DNA from: Pirellulales bacterium
GTDB lineage: Bacteria; Planctomycetota; Planctomycetia; Pirellulales; JALHPA01
Reading direction: 5' to 3'
Assembly (NCBI GenBank): GCA_033762255.1
Contig: JANRLT010000036.1
Span: 1 to 64,000 of the forward strand
Length of the DNA stretch: 64,000 nt
Shown here: in pieces, positions 26,926 through 36,306 of the stretch
Numbering within the stretch: the stretch's first letter is position 1
Layout: each line of letters starts with the position of its first letter
Made by a program: the position numbers and the translations under genes
Notes under the pieces: generated by a model
Seen by the model: the letters and a program-made list of their open reading frames with translations, nothing else
Database searches by the model: none
What the model was told of the DNA's origin: nothing

Positions 26926-28314
26926 ATGGATCGGCGCATGTTCTTAAAGTCCAGCGGTTTGGGATTATCGTTGGCCGCCCAGGGGGGATTACTGGCAAGC
27001 GGGGGGGCCGCAGAAAAAACTATCGCGGTCAAAGCCCACGCCCTGGCCAAGGAAAAAGTGCCTCGGGTCGGCCTGATCGGCTGTGGCTGGTATGGCAAAT
27101 GCGATCTGCTGCGGTTGATCCAAGTCACTCCCGTGGATGTGGTGTCGCTGTGCGATGTCGATAGCGAGATGTTGTCCAAGGCGGCGGAAATTGTGGCCAG
27201 CCGTCAACTGAGCAAAAAGCAGCCGGTCAAATATTCTGATTATCGCGAGATGCTAAATGAGCGGGATTTGGACATTGTGCTGATTGCCACCCCCGACCAC
27301 TGGCATGCCCTCCCCGCGATTGCCGCCATCGAGGCCGGAGCGGACCTCTACTTGCAAAAGCCGATCAGCGTCGATATAGCCGAAGGAAAAGCCATCCTGG
27401 ACGCCGCGCGTAAGCATCAACGCGTGGTGCAGATCGGCACGCAGCGCCGCAGCACGCCGCATTTGATCGATGCCCGCAATAAAGTTATTCGCGAGGGAAA
27501 ACTGGGAAAGATTGGCCTGGTGGAAGTCTACTGCTATTACCACATGCGCACCCGCGATAATCCCCCGGATGCCGCGCCTCCCGCGAATTTGGATTATGAA
27601 ATGTGGACCGGCCCAGCCCCGCTGCGTCCCTATAACAAATTGGTGCACCCGATCAGTTGGCGCGCCTTTAACGAGTACGGCAATGGCATCGTGGGCGATA
27701 TGTGCATTCACATGCTGGACACTGTCCGGTGGCTGTTGGATCTGGGCTGGCCGGAAACTGTTTCTTCCCAAGGGGGAATCCTGATGGATAAGGCCAGTAA
27801 AGCCAACATTACCGACACCCAGACCGCCACTTTTAACTTTCCGGAATTTCCCGTCGTCTGGACGCATCGGACCTGGGGCGATCCGCCCGACCCGGAATAT
27901 CCCTGGGGCTTGACCATTTATGGCGACAAGGGAACGTTGCGGGCCAGCGTGCACAAGTTTGACTTTAAACCCCACGGCGGCGGCGAAGCCCTGCATCAAG
28001 ATGTCAAAATGGAGTTAGAGGAATACCCCGAGGATAAAACCGAAGAACGTCTGGAACAGCACGTCGCGCCGGCGATCCGGGGCCACATGCGGAATTTGCT
28101 GGACTGCATTGACAGCCGCAAGCCGCCAGTCGCCGATATCGAGCAGGGTTACATCTCCACCGCCAGTTGCATCATGGCCAATTTGGCGCTGGATGTGGGC
28201 CGGACGTTGCACTGGGACGCCGACCAGCATCAGTTCAAAAACGACGACGCGGCCAACGCGCGGCTCCGTCGGCCGTATCGCGCCCCGTGGGTGCATCCCG
28301 CGGAAACTGGATAA
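26926..28314 (+). CDS. Gfo/Idh/MocA-family oxidoreductase with Tat signal
   Basis: A 462-residue NAD(P)-dependent sugar-type dehydrogenase. The N-terminus MDRRMFLKSSGLGLSLAAQ has a twin-arginine motif (RRMFLK), so the protein is probably exported folded. The Rossmann motif is VGLIGCGWYGKCD, followed by VSLCDVD. The family's catalytic-lysine motif is QKPISVDIAEG, and the late HMLDTVRWLL helix is also typical. Planctomycetes hold many such exported paralogs thought to act on complex carbohydrates; substrate unknown. AAAGGA before ATG 26926 supports that start. It is followed by a DUF1559 protein after 102 bases. Confidence 0.92.
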   Translation: MDRRMFLKSSGLGLSLAAQGGLLASGGAAEKTIAVKAHALAKEKVPRVGLIGCGWYGKCDLLRLIQVTPVDVVSLCDVDSEMLSKAAEIVASRQLSKKQPVKYSDYREMLNERDLDIVLIATPDHWHALPAIAAIEAGADLYLQKPISVDIAEGKAILDAARKHQRVVQIGTQRRSTPHLIDARNKVIREGKLGKIGLVEVYCYYHMRTRDNPPDAAPPANLDYEMWTGPAPLRPYNKLVHPISWRAFNEYGNGIVGDMCIHMLDTVRWLLDLGWPETVSSQGGILMDKASKANITDTQTATFNFPEFPVVWTHRTWGDPPDPEYPWGLTIYGDKGTLRASVHKFDFKPHGGGEALHQDVKMELEEYPEDKTEERLEQHVAPAIRGHMRNLLDCIDSRKPPVADIEQGYISTASCIMANLALDVGRTLHWDADQHQFKNDDAANARLRRPYRAPWVHPAETG

Positions 28315-28416
28315 TCCAACTAAGCACGGGCCTCTCGCCGGCAAAGAATCACGCATGTCCCTTGCTGGGCGGCAATCGCAAAGGGACAAAACATTTTTTA
28401 AATTTGAGAAACGACC

Positions 28417-29394
28417 ATGCGCTCGACTCGTCAAGCCTTTACCTTGGTGGAATTGCTAGTGGTGATTGCCATTATCGGCATTCTGGTGGCGTTATTGTTG
28501 CCCGCGATCCAGGCCGCGCGCGAGTCCGCCCGCCGCACCGAATGCCTGAATAACTTGCGTAATATCGGCATCGCCTACCAAAACCACGAAAGCGCCAACA
28601 AGTTCTTTCCCACCGGGGGCTGGGGGTGGTTGTGGACCGGCGACGCCGACCGCGGTTACGACGTGGCCCAGCCCGGTGGTTGGGCGTATAACATTTTGGA
28701 CTATACCGAGGCCAAAAACATTCGCCAATTGGGTAAAAGCCTGACCGGAGCGGCCAAGAACAACGCCAATACCGAAGCGATAAAATCCTCTGTCCCTTTA
28801 TATCTGTGTCCCACCCGTCGCACTAAAACCGTATTTCCCAATAAGCTGGGCGGAGGCCGCAACTGGAATAACACCCCGTTGGTGGCCCGCAGCGATTACG
28901 CGTCCAACGCTGGCACCCGCAGCGAGAATCAATCCGGCGATGGCCCCGGCAGCCTGAACGACGCGGAGAATTTCTTTAAGAACAATTGGCGCGACACCCA
29001 GACTAAATCCGACGGCTTATCGTATGTCCGCTCCCGCGTGCGGACCAAGGCGATCACCGACGGTCTCAGCAAAACCATCGCCGTCGGCGAAAAATACCTC
29101 GACCCCCGTTACTACGAAACCGGCGACGACGGCGCCGACAACGAGCATTGCTTTACCGGGTGGAATAACGATATGTATCGCACGGTAAACAACAAAGCCG
29201 AAAGCGATCCGGTCTCTGACTATAGCATATTCAGTGGCAATCCCTATAACCGCTTTGGCGGACCGCATACTTCCTCGTGGAATTGCGTCCTGGCCGATGC
29301 CGCCACCATTCAGCTTTCGTTTGAAACAAATTTTAACGTTATCAAGGCGCTGGCGGGGCGGGCCGATGGCAAAATTTTTACCCTGCCCAAGTAA
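28417..29394 (+). CDS. DUF1559 protein with type IV pilin-like N-terminus
   Basis: A 325-residue protein. The prepilin-type signal reads [19 protein letters not shown] (cleavage/methylation motif followed by a hydrophobic helix). Next comes [20 protein letters not shown], the hallmark of planctomycete DUF1559 proteins, which occur in dozens of paralogs per genome. The C-terminal half carries a variable, Asn/Gly-rich domain and ends with the [13 protein letters not shown] type motif. It is probably a surface pseudopilin-like protein; role unknown. No pilus gene adjoins it. Confidence 0.94.
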   Translation: MRSTRQAFTLVELLVVIAIIGILVALLLPAIQAARESARRTECLNNLRNIGIAYQNHESANKFFPTGGWGWLWTGDADRGYDVAQPGGWAYNILDYTEAKNIRQLGKSLTGAAKNNANTEAIKSSVPLYLCPTRRTKTVFPNKLGGGRNWNNTPLVARSDYASNAGTRSENQSGDGPGSLNDAENFFKNNWRDTQTKSDGLSYVRSRVRTKAITDGLSKTIAVGEKYLDPRYYETGDDGADNEHCFTGWNNDMYRTVNNKAESDPVSDYSIFSGNPYNRFGGPHTSSWNCVLADAATIQLSFETNFNVIKALAGRADGKIFTLPK

Positions 29395-29424
29395 TCGTTC
29401 TTATTCAATCGGCGTCCGCCGCGG

Positions 29425-30492
29425 TTAACGCAGCGCCCGCACGATCCAATAGGATTTGCTTGGTTCGATTTGCAGATTTTTAAACCAATCGCCCAGGTGT
29501 TCCTCATACCAGTTGGGCATTTTGGTCACGAGCAACAATTCTCCACCGGGACGGAGCGCTGTGCGGGCCGCCAGCACAAATTTGCGGGCGATTTCATAAT
29601 TGGCGTAATAGGGCGGGTTGGCCAACACCAGATCGAACCGCCCCGCGTCCGTGAGCAGCAATTTAGCGGACAATTCCGTTGAAATGCCCGTTAAACTGTT
29701 CTTTGCCGCACCAGCCAATACGCACTGGACCGCCCGGGCCGCGGAATCCACGGCCAGAATTTGGACATTTTCCTCACGGGCCGCCGCGGCCAGACTGGCT
29801 ATACCCGAACCGCAGCCCAAATCCAGCACCCGCATGCCCGGCATGATGTGCATGGCGTTAAGCAATTGGCGACAGCCGGGATCTATCTTGCGATGGGCAA
29901 AAACTCCCGGTCGTGTGACGGCGGTTAGCAACCGTTCTCCATCGCGAAAGACGACATCCGCCGAATAGTTTTTGACTTTTTTAAGCGGGCGATCCTTGCT
30001 CGCAAGGTACACAGTCCCTTTTTTTGTCGCGCGGCGGGTGACTTTGACAAACAGGGCGTCGATCACTTCCGCTAGCCAGGTGTCACGGGGATTATCGGTT
30101 GCGGCGATCAGCTTTCCCCCCACTTGCAAGGCTTGATGCGCGGCCTGCAGTTCCTCCCGGGCAAATTCGCTCTCCCCCTTGGCCGAGAGGGGCAACGCTA
30201 CCAGATCACAGTTCTGCTCCGCGAAGTCCGCCAGGCAGACCACATTGACGCGCGATCCCGCCGCGCTCAATGACGCGCGGGCCAACTCAAACGGATGCAA
30301 ATCATAAAAATGGCACGTGACTGCGGCCTCCGGCCAGTGACTTGCCGCCGCCTGGGCCAGTTGTCCCCGCCCCAAGCTGGTGCAGAGCAGTCGCGTGGCG
30401 GCCACTTCCGGCAAAAGATCGATGAGCAGTTGCTCGGAGGGAAGCGGGGGAAGCGGCCGATCGGGGGAAGCTGATTCGCGGGAACGTTTCAT
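29425..30492 (-). CDS. RsmC/RlmG-like RNA guanine-N2 methyltransferase
   Basis: A 355-residue class I SAM methyltransferase with two tandem Rossmann-like halves. The N-terminal half is degenerate (LLCTSLGRGQLAQAAAS). The C-terminal half has motif I VLDLGCGSGIASLAAA, motif II LAVDSAARAVQC and the catalytic NPPY in LVLANPPYYANYE. NPPY with this two-domain layout is typical of RsmC (16S G1207) and RlmG (23S G1835) enzymes; which target is used cannot be told. It ends 31 bases from the convergent stop of the DUF1559 gene. Start context is weak. Confidence 0.82.
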   Translation of the reverse strand: MKRSRESASPDRPLPPLPSEQLLIDLLPEVAATRLLCTSLGRGQLAQAAASHWPEAAVTCHFYDLHPFELARASLSAAGSRVNVVCLADFAEQNCDLVALPLSAKGESEFAREELQAAHQALQVGGKLIAATDNPRDTWLAEVIDALFVKVTRRATKKGTVYLASKDRPLKKVKNYSADVVFRDGERLLTAVTRPGVFAHRKIDPGCRQLLNAMHIMPGMRVLDLGCGSGIASLAAAAREENVQILAVDSAARAVQCVLAGAAKNSLTGISTELSAKLLLTDAGRFDLVLANPPYYANYEIARKFVLAARTALRPGGELLLVTKMPNWYEEHLGDWFKNLQIEPSKSYWIVRALR

Positions 30493-30564
30493 GTACGGGC
30501 GTGCCGGGATTTATTGAGAAAGAAGGGACAAAAGCTACCGATCGACTGGGAATGGTGAAAAAAT

Positions 30565-31788
30565 TTATTCGCTCGGGGAGTTTCCCGGCAGGCGGTGGCC
30601 CAGCTTGTCCCGTTTGGTGGCCAAATATTTGGCGTTATGTTCGTGGATCGTGGGGAGAATCGCCACCTGATCGACCACTTCCAAATCAAAACCGCCATAG
30701 ATAAAGGCGTCGGTCTTTTTGGGATTATTGGTCAGCAGGCGCACTTTGCGCAGGCCCAGGTCCTTTAAGAGTTGGATGCCGACGCCGTAGTCGCGGGGAT
30801 CGGCTTTAAAGCCCAGGGCCAGGTTGGCTTCGACGGTGTCGAGTCCCTGGTCTTGTAGGGCGTAGGCCTTTAGCTTTTCCATCAGCCCGATGCCGCGTCC
30901 TTCTTGTGGCAAATAAACCAGAACGCCGACTCCCTCGCTGGCGATTTGCGCCAGAGCCAGATGCAGTTGGTCTCCGCAATCACAGCGCATCGAGTCGAGC
31001 AAATCGCCGGTAAAGCAGGACGAATGCAGCCGCACCAGGGGGGCTTCGACCGAGGTCAGGTCCCCCATGGCCAAGACAAGCGGTTGCTGCGATTCAAACT
31101 TGACTCCGTAGCCAATGATGCGAAAACGACCGTGGCGGGTTGGCAGATCGGCCTCGGCCAGGCGATAGACCAGTTTTTCGCGCAGGCGGCGAAAGCGAAT
31201 GAGATCCTCGATCGTGATGATCGGCATGTCATATTGTTTGGCCAATTCGGTTAACTGCTCGCGGTTAGCACGATTGCCTGTTTCATCTAAAATTTCGCAC
31301 AGGACCGCCGCGGGAGCCAGGTCGGCCAGGCGGGCCAAATCGACGCCAGCCTCGGTATGCCCCGCCCGGCGCAGCACGCCCCCTTCTTTGGCCAAGAGGG
31401 GAAAGAGATGCCCTGGCCGGACAAAATCCGCCGGCACGCTGGCGGGATTGAGGATTTGCTGGATCGTGGTGGCTCGTTCGGCCGCAGTGATCCCCGTTCT
31501 GGTTGAACGGTGATCCACCGGCACCGTATAACTAGTCCCCAGGGGGGTGGTGTTGGCATCCACCATCGGCGGCAGCTTCAGCCGTTCGGCCACATCCGGC
31601 AAGATTGGCATGCAAAGCTGCCCCTTGCCATGCGTGATCATAAAATTGACAATCTCCGGTGTCACCTTTTCGGCCGCGCAAATAAAATCCCCCTCATTTT
31701 CGCGGTCTTCCGCATCCAGCACAATGACCACCCGCCCGGCGCGCATGGCCTCCAGAGCGGCATCGACAGAAGCAATTCTTAGAGGCAT
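30565..31788 (-). CDS. ribBA: Bifunctional DHBP synthase / GTP cyclohydrolase II (RibBA)
   Basis: A 407-residue fusion acting at the start of riboflavin synthesis. The N-terminal half is 3,4-dihydroxy-2-butanone 4-phosphate synthase: VVIVLDAEDRENEGDFICAA and RRAGHTEAGVDLARLA. The C-terminal half is GTP cyclohydrolase II with zinc-binding cysteines in RLHSSCFTGDLLDSMRCDCG and the catalytic QEGRGIGLMEKLKAYALQD block. I use ATG 31788; a GTG two codons upstream is also possible. I looked for an FMN riboswitch upstream and saw none. It stands alone, with no other rib gene in the window. Confidence 0.95.
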   Translation of the reverse strand: MPLRIASVDAALEAMRAGRVVIVLDAEDRENEGDFICAAEKVTPEIVNFMITHGKGQLCMPILPDVAERLKLPPMVDANTTPLGTSYTVPVDHRSTRTGITAAERATTIQQILNPASVPADFVRPGHLFPLLAKEGGVLRRAGHTEAGVDLARLADLAPAAVLCEILDETGNRANREQLTELAKQYDMPIITIEDLIRFRRLREKLVYRLAEADLPTRHGRFRIIGYGVKFESQQPLVLAMGDLTSVEAPLVRLHSSCFTGDLLDSMRCDCGDQLHLALAQIASEGVGVLVYLPQEGRGIGLMEKLKAYALQDQGLDTVEANLALGFKADPRDYGVGIQLLKDLGLRKVRLLTNNPKKTDAFIYGGFDLEVVDQVAILPTIHEHNAKYLATKRDKLGHRLPGNSPSE

Positions 31789-31970
31789 AACCACAATTTT
31801 TTGCTATGTTAAGGGGAAACTTGGCCTGGAATGATTGCCAGCGGCGATAAAATCAAGTGCGGTGAGTTTTGCCGTTGGCCCCTATGATTATAGTGTGCCC
31901 GGCTCGTTTCGCAGAGGAGTCGCATGCCACCTAAAACTTTCCCCCCTCCGCCAATTGACAAGACCAAACC

Positions 31971-32762
31971 ATGCCTATCCTGGATCGCGCCGAATACATC
32001 GAGCAGGCTTATCTGTTTCGGATTTTAGCCGACAGAATGGAGCAGCAATTGGCCACCCAAGAATTACTGGCCAGCGTGCGGCATGAACTGTTGGCAAGCA
32101 CGAATTTGCCGCTGGCGATTGATTTTTTGTCAGCGGAACTCCGGTTAACGGGCTTTTTCGCACCCGCCATGCGCAAGCTGGCCCATTATTTTACCCCTTT
32201 TCAGACATTTTGCGTGGCGGAGGCCGAGCGTGAACGGGGTAAATTTGACTTAAACCAGGCACTAGTGATTTTGGCCCGGGAAGCGGGGTATCGCGCGGAA
32301 AATCCTAGCCGCCAGGGGCTATTTTTGTTTCAGTTGGAATGCCTGTGCCGCAATCGCTTAAACTATGACCGGGGCTTGACGGCCGTTGCCGATGACCCCT
32401 TTTATGACGCCGCGTGGCGGGATTGGCTGATCTTTGTGCGGCGCCAGGTCGGATTTATCGATCTGGCCGATTTGATTTACGAACGAAGCGAGTTTGCCCG
32501 CCAAGAGCGGCTCCGACGAGGCGTGGAACAAACCGAGGATGATATCCCGGCGCCGCTTTTTGGCGAAAAGGAGGGGCGCATCGCCGCCGCCAATCGCCGC
32601 CGGGACCCGCTCTTACTGTTTGCGGCGCTGCATCGGCATTTGGGTTATCCCGCGGTGCCGGTCCCCAATTTTCATGATCGCGCGCCGGATTTATTGCCAG
32701 CGCTTGTGCGGCGCATCGAGCGGCTGGAAAGCCGGATTAAAATGTTGGACGAGGAACAATAA
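31971..32762 (+). CDS. Conserved hypothetical protein, 263 residues
   Basis: I cannot assign a function. It is mostly helical, soluble and charged, starting MPILDRAEYIEQAYLFRIL. Features include an acidic, aromatic middle (DDPFYDAAWRDWLIFVRRQ) and a C-terminal heptad-like stretch (LVRRIERLESRIKMLDEEQ) that may form a coiled coil. No signal peptide or metal-binding cluster is visible. It lies alone, divergent from ribBA by 182 bases and convergent with the NPCBM gene. Codon use resembles its neighbours, so it is probably a real chromosomal gene, perhaps restricted to planctomycetes. Confidence 0.75.
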   Translation: MPILDRAEYIEQAYLFRILADRMEQQLATQELLASVRHELLASTNLPLAIDFLSAELRLTGFFAPAMRKLAHYFTPFQTFCVAEAERERGKFDLNQALVILAREAGYRAENPSRQGLFLFQLECLCRNRLNYDRGLTAVADDPFYDAAWRDWLIFVRRQVGFIDLADLIYERSEFARQERLRRGVEQTEDDIPAPLFGEKEGRIAAANRRRDPLLLFAALHRHLGYPAVPVPNFHDRAPDLLPALVRRIERLESRIKMLDEEQ

Positions 32763-32882
32763 GGAACGTTTGATCTGAGCAAGTTTTATGTCAAGCCCGA
32801 CAGGCCTCCCCCCAGCGATTTGGACAACTGGCTCACTCAATAATCCAAAAATGATTGAGCCTGATGAACTGTCGTGGGTGTG

Positions 32883-35189
32883 TTATTTCTTGCTAAACCC
32901 GGCATTGCCTAACAGCGCAAAGCAGTCCTTGCCCCCCAATTTAATCGTCAGTGTTTTGTGGCCAGGGGGGATCTCCACGACAATTTGTTTTGCGGCGGCG
33001 GTCCGATTAAAGTCGGTGGGGTCGCGCCAGTGAGGTTGGCCATCCAATAAGATCTCGTAAGGGCCGACGCCTTGCCAGCCATCGCACAGTCCAATGACCG
33101 CCGTGAATTTACGCCATTCGGGCCGTAGTTCAAAGGTTAACTCCGACCCGGTCTTGACGCCCACGCCCGAGTTAAACCGATAACCCCGAAAGACCAACGG
33201 CTGGTCATCGGTCCGTTTGCCGTTTTCCCATTTGGCTTGGTCATCGGGCAGCTTTTGGGGTTTGACGCTGGCGAGTGGAATTTCCGGCGCCAGGGGTTGG
33301 CCGGATGCGGGCAGATCGGTAATCAAGGGTCCGACTTGAATTTTATCTATCACCACTCCGGCCTGGTGTCCCCCCCGATCTTCTGGGATGAACGCCAAAT
33401 TCAACTTTCCTGTTTGGCCTAAAATTTCTCCCAAGCTCCACTCGCGCGTGACGTATTCGCCGCGCCGCGCGTCCCGCTCGCCAGTCTGGATGTTGCCATT
33501 CATGGCGGAGTCGAGGTTTTGTTCGCCAAATTTTAGGCCCACTTGGTGTTTGCGTCCGCCATCTCCATCATGCGCCGCCGTTATTTCCACCCGGCCATGC
33601 AATAAATTGAGGGGAACCGCGCGTGATAAAATTAATTGGGCTTTTTGGTCGTGATCCAACGGCACCAGGGCAAATCGCCACCCCTGTTCCGTCCAAGTGG
33701 GACGCAAACTGATTTTAGTCCGATCAGCCTCCGCCACGGTAAAACCCCGCAGGGAAGGAATCCAATCCTCCAACGGTTCGGCGGTGGTGCGCAGTTGCGC
33801 TGGATCGATTTCGACTGTCGGCCAAAGCCAGTTGACTTGATCCCGGATATCATACGGATCGGCTCCATTGGGTCGATTTTCATGCGCCTGATCAACCACC
33901 AAGACCAGGTTTTGCGCGCCTTCGATCGAGAGCGGCCCGATCCGCACGGCAGGTTGATTGCCCCGTAAAAAATCGCTCTCCCACAAGACCGGCCCGGTGG
34001 GGGAGTCGCGCCGCACCGAGACCTTTGCGCAGCCGCCAGTTCCCACGCCGGGGTCCAGGCCCACCCATGCCGAGAAACTTTTGCATCCCGCTGGCAGCGC
34101 GTGCTGCAAAATCGTTCCCGCGTGCGTGCCATATCCCCACTCGGCCATCAGGTCGCCACAGCGCAGTTCCTGCCCCGTGGCGCTGGCGTCAATTTGCACC
34201 GGCCACCGCCGCGCGGCGGATAACGTGTAGGTCACTTGCATCGGCAAGAGGCTCAGGGGGATCTCGTTTGGTTTGCGCCAGCTAACCGCGCGAATTCTTT
34301 CTGGCGCGATTTTCAAGGTTTGAGTGGTCCAATTTGGCCGCAGGTTCAGCAACTCTTGCTCGCGCTCGGGTTCGCGGTGGCGACGAATCACTTCCCGCCC
34401 CGCGGACAAGATGGCTCCGCGCGAGGTGCGAATTCGAATCACCCCCGGCTGTTGCGGCTGGCCATTCCATAACCCTTCAGCCAGGTAGTCGGTTTCCGTT
34501 CCCGCCGTGGGCCAGGTGGCCCCCCGCAACTGCGCAAATTCCACATGGACCAGCCCGGATTCGGTCAGGCAGTCCAGCCCGGTCTCGCGAAAGCGCAGCG
34601 CCTTGGCCAACAGTTGGCGTCCGTCCATTAGCTCTACCTGGCCCGGTTGTGACCGGCTGGGCCGGGCGTTACCCATCCACACGCGTCGAATCGCGGCGGG
34701 GCGGATTTGGCAGGCCAGGGGGGGAATATCCCCCTGGGCGCCGGGGCCTTCCAGGGTGGCCACCACCAGCGCGGGTTGGCTGCCATTTTCAGCCGGAGGT
34801 ACCCATCGGCTTAATCGCGCGGGCAGCAGGTCGCCATTGGTCATTTCTACCCAAGCGCCCGACGCAGGCTGCCAACTGACAGGCAGAACCAGGACGTTTC
34901 GCAAAAAATTATCGGGGTTGCCATGATCCCGGTTGTCAAATTTTACATACAAGTCATTGCCCGCAAAAAAAGGGGTGATCCCCGCGGCGGTGGTGCGCTC
35001 ACCGTTTTTGGTCCAGCCCTCGTAGCGTATATCGTCGGCGCGGAGGATGGCGGGAGATCGTGGGAAAGTGGTAAATAAATGACTTCCCTCCAAAATCAAC
35101 CACAAAATTCCTAATTGACGCAACCCACGGTTGGCTATTTTGGCGACGCGGGGCAAAACTTGGCTGCAAAGATCACACAAGCGTGGCAT
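32883..35189 (-). CDS. Large secreted protein with NPCBM/NEW2 carbohydrate-binding domain
   Basis: A 768-residue protein. The N-terminus has a basic start and a hydrophobic segment (LGILWLILEGSHLF) that may be a signal or anchor. The middle has beta-rich repeats of unknown type. An NPCBM-like unit lies around residues 380-465 (SFSAWVGLDPGVGTGGCAKV), and a clearer C-terminal NPCBM domain lies at about 670-765 (KFTAVIGLCDGWQGVGPYEI, then LTIKLGGKDCFALLGNAGF). NPCBM domains bind glycans in alpha-galactosidase-like proteins, but no catalytic domain is recognisable here. The start ATG 35189 is the first methionine. Confidence 0.8.
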   Translation of the reverse strand: MPRLCDLCSQVLPRVAKIANRGLRQLGILWLILEGSHLFTTFPRSPAILRADDIRYEGWTKNGERTTAAGITPFFAGNDLYVKFDNRDHGNPDNFLRNVLVLPVSWQPASGAWVEMTNGDLLPARLSRWVPPAENGSQPALVVATLEGPGAQGDIPPLACQIRPAAIRRVWMGNARPSRSQPGQVELMDGRQLLAKALRFRETGLDCLTESGLVHVEFAQLRGATWPTAGTETDYLAEGLWNGQPQQPGVIRIRTSRGAILSAGREVIRRHREPEREQELLNLRPNWTTQTLKIAPERIRAVSWRKPNEIPLSLLPMQVTYTLSAARRWPVQIDASATGQELRCGDLMAEWGYGTHAGTILQHALPAGCKSFSAWVGLDPGVGTGGCAKVSVRRDSPTGPVLWESDFLRGNQPAVRIGPLSIEGAQNLVLVVDQAHENRPNGADPYDIRDQVNWLWPTVEIDPAQLRTTAEPLEDWIPSLRGFTVAEADRTKISLRPTWTEQGWRFALVPLDHDQKAQLILSRAVPLNLLHGRVEITAAHDGDGGRKHQVGLKFGEQNLDSAMNGNIQTGERDARRGEYVTREWSLGEILGQTGKLNLAFIPEDRGGHQAGVVIDKIQVGPLITDLPASGQPLAPEIPLASVKPQKLPDDQAKWENGKRTDDQPLVFRGYRFNSGVGVKTGSELTFELRPEWRKFTAVIGLCDGWQGVGPYEILLDGQPHWRDPTDFNRTAAAKQIVVEIPPGHKTLTIKLGGKDCFALLGNAGFSKK

Positions 35190-35329
35190 AATGCAAATAC
35201 GTCAAAAGGAATAAAAAGCCGAATTTTGTGTCGTCCGCGTCAATTTCCCGCGAAGGCACATGGTTGTATGACCCCCGCCCAGGCGGCGTTACGCGGCTTC
35301 CTTCCAATTATACCAAGCCTGCCCACGCG

Positions 35330-36220
35330 ATGAACGCCAAATCCCCCAACCTGCTCAGCCCCCAATTGCTCGCCCAATTAGAACGGCTGGAGCTAACCAC
35401 GCGTAAAATCTTTCGTGGCCGGATGAAAGGGGAGCGGCGCAGCAAGCGCAAGGGGCAAAGCGTGGAGTTTGCCGATTTTCGCAACTACGTGCCGGGGGAT
35501 GATCCCCGGTTTATTGACTGGAACACGTATGCCCGGTTGGATAAGCTCTTTTTGAAAATGTTTTTAGAAGAAGAGGACCTGCACTTTTTTTGTTTGATTG
35601 ACGATAGCCAGTCGATGGATTTTGGCGAGCCGAATAAGCTGGAATACGCCAAGCAACTGGCCGCCGCGCTGGGCTTTATCGGCCTGACACGGACGGATCG
35701 CGTAAAAATAGAGACCCTCAGCCAGGGACTGCGCGTACCCGCGCCGGTGTTGCGTGGGCGAAAATCATTGTGGCGAATGTGTGAACAACTGGAAAACTAC
35801 CAGCCCGCGGCGCGGGTTGGCATGGCCGCGGGAATAAAAAACTTTTGTCTGCGCAATCCGGGCAAGGGGATTTTAGTCATTATCAGTGATTTATTGGATA
35901 AAGCGGGGTACGAATCCGCGCTCCGTTACCTCACCGCCCGGGAACTGGACGTGTATGTTATTCAGGTGCTCTCCACCGCCGAAGTGGAGCCGGATTTGGC
36001 GGGTGATTTGCGTTTGGTGGACTGTGAAGACGCCGAGGAGGCCGAAATTACCGTTAGTGCCCCTTTGCTTGCCCGTTATAAACAAACCTTGGCTGGATTT
36101 ATCGAAGGGGCGCGTGCTTTTTGCACCAAACGGGGAATGACCTACATGCTGGCCCGGACTGATCTCAGCGTGTCCGATCTGGTGGTGAAGTATCTCCGTC
36201 AACGGGGCTTGGTCCGCTAA
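35330..36220 (+). CDS. DUF58 domain protein
   Basis: A 296-residue protein of the DUF58 family. The characteristic core is GQSVEFADFRNYVPGDDPRF followed by IDWNTYARLDKLFLKMFLEEE, leading into a von Willebrand A-like fold with DDSQSMDFG. DUF58 proteins travel with MoxR ATPases and BatA/VWA membrane proteins, where they are thought to help assemble surface or redox complexes. The VWA partner follows after 86 bases; no MoxR gene is in the window. The frame is open upstream of 35330, but the family start fits ATG 35330. Confidence 0.92.
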   Translation: MNAKSPNLLSPQLLAQLERLELTTRKIFRGRMKGERRSKRKGQSVEFADFRNYVPGDDPRFIDWNTYARLDKLFLKMFLEEEDLHFFCLIDDSQSMDFGEPNKLEYAKQLAAALGFIGLTRTDRVKIETLSQGLRVPAPVLRGRKSLWRMCEQLENYQPAARVGMAAGIKNFCLRNPGKGILVIISDLLDKAGYESALRYLTARELDVYVIQVLSTAEVEPDLAGDLRLVDCEDAEEAEITVSAPLLARYKQTLAGFIEGARAFCTKRGMTYMLARTDLSVSDLVVKYLRQRGLVR

Positions 36221-36246
36221 ATTTACCTTTTATCTCCTTATTTTTG

Positions 36247-36294
36247 CCTCCCGTCTCCCGTCTCCCTTCTCCCTTCTCCCGCCTCCAACCTCCC
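36247..36294. repeat. CTCCCGT/CTCCCTT tandem heptamer array
   Basis: About five to six near-perfect copies of a seven-base pyrimidine unit (CTCCCGT, then CTCCCTT variants) fill the gap between the DUF58 and VWA genes, ending 12 bases before the VWA start. The complement is GGGAGAC/GGGAGAA, matching the arrays at 18142-18172 and 26686-26711. Confidence 0.85.
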
Positions 36295-36306
36295 ACGCTT
36301 ACGATT

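Noticed and set aside
31789-31970. FMN riboswitch before ribBA
   Set aside because: No conserved RFN-type sequence blocks or stem arrangement could be seen.
36244-36306. Upstream TTG extension of the VWA gene
   Set aside because: It would translate the CTCCCGT heptamer array into Ser/Pro repeats; ATG 36307 starts the BatA-type helix directly.
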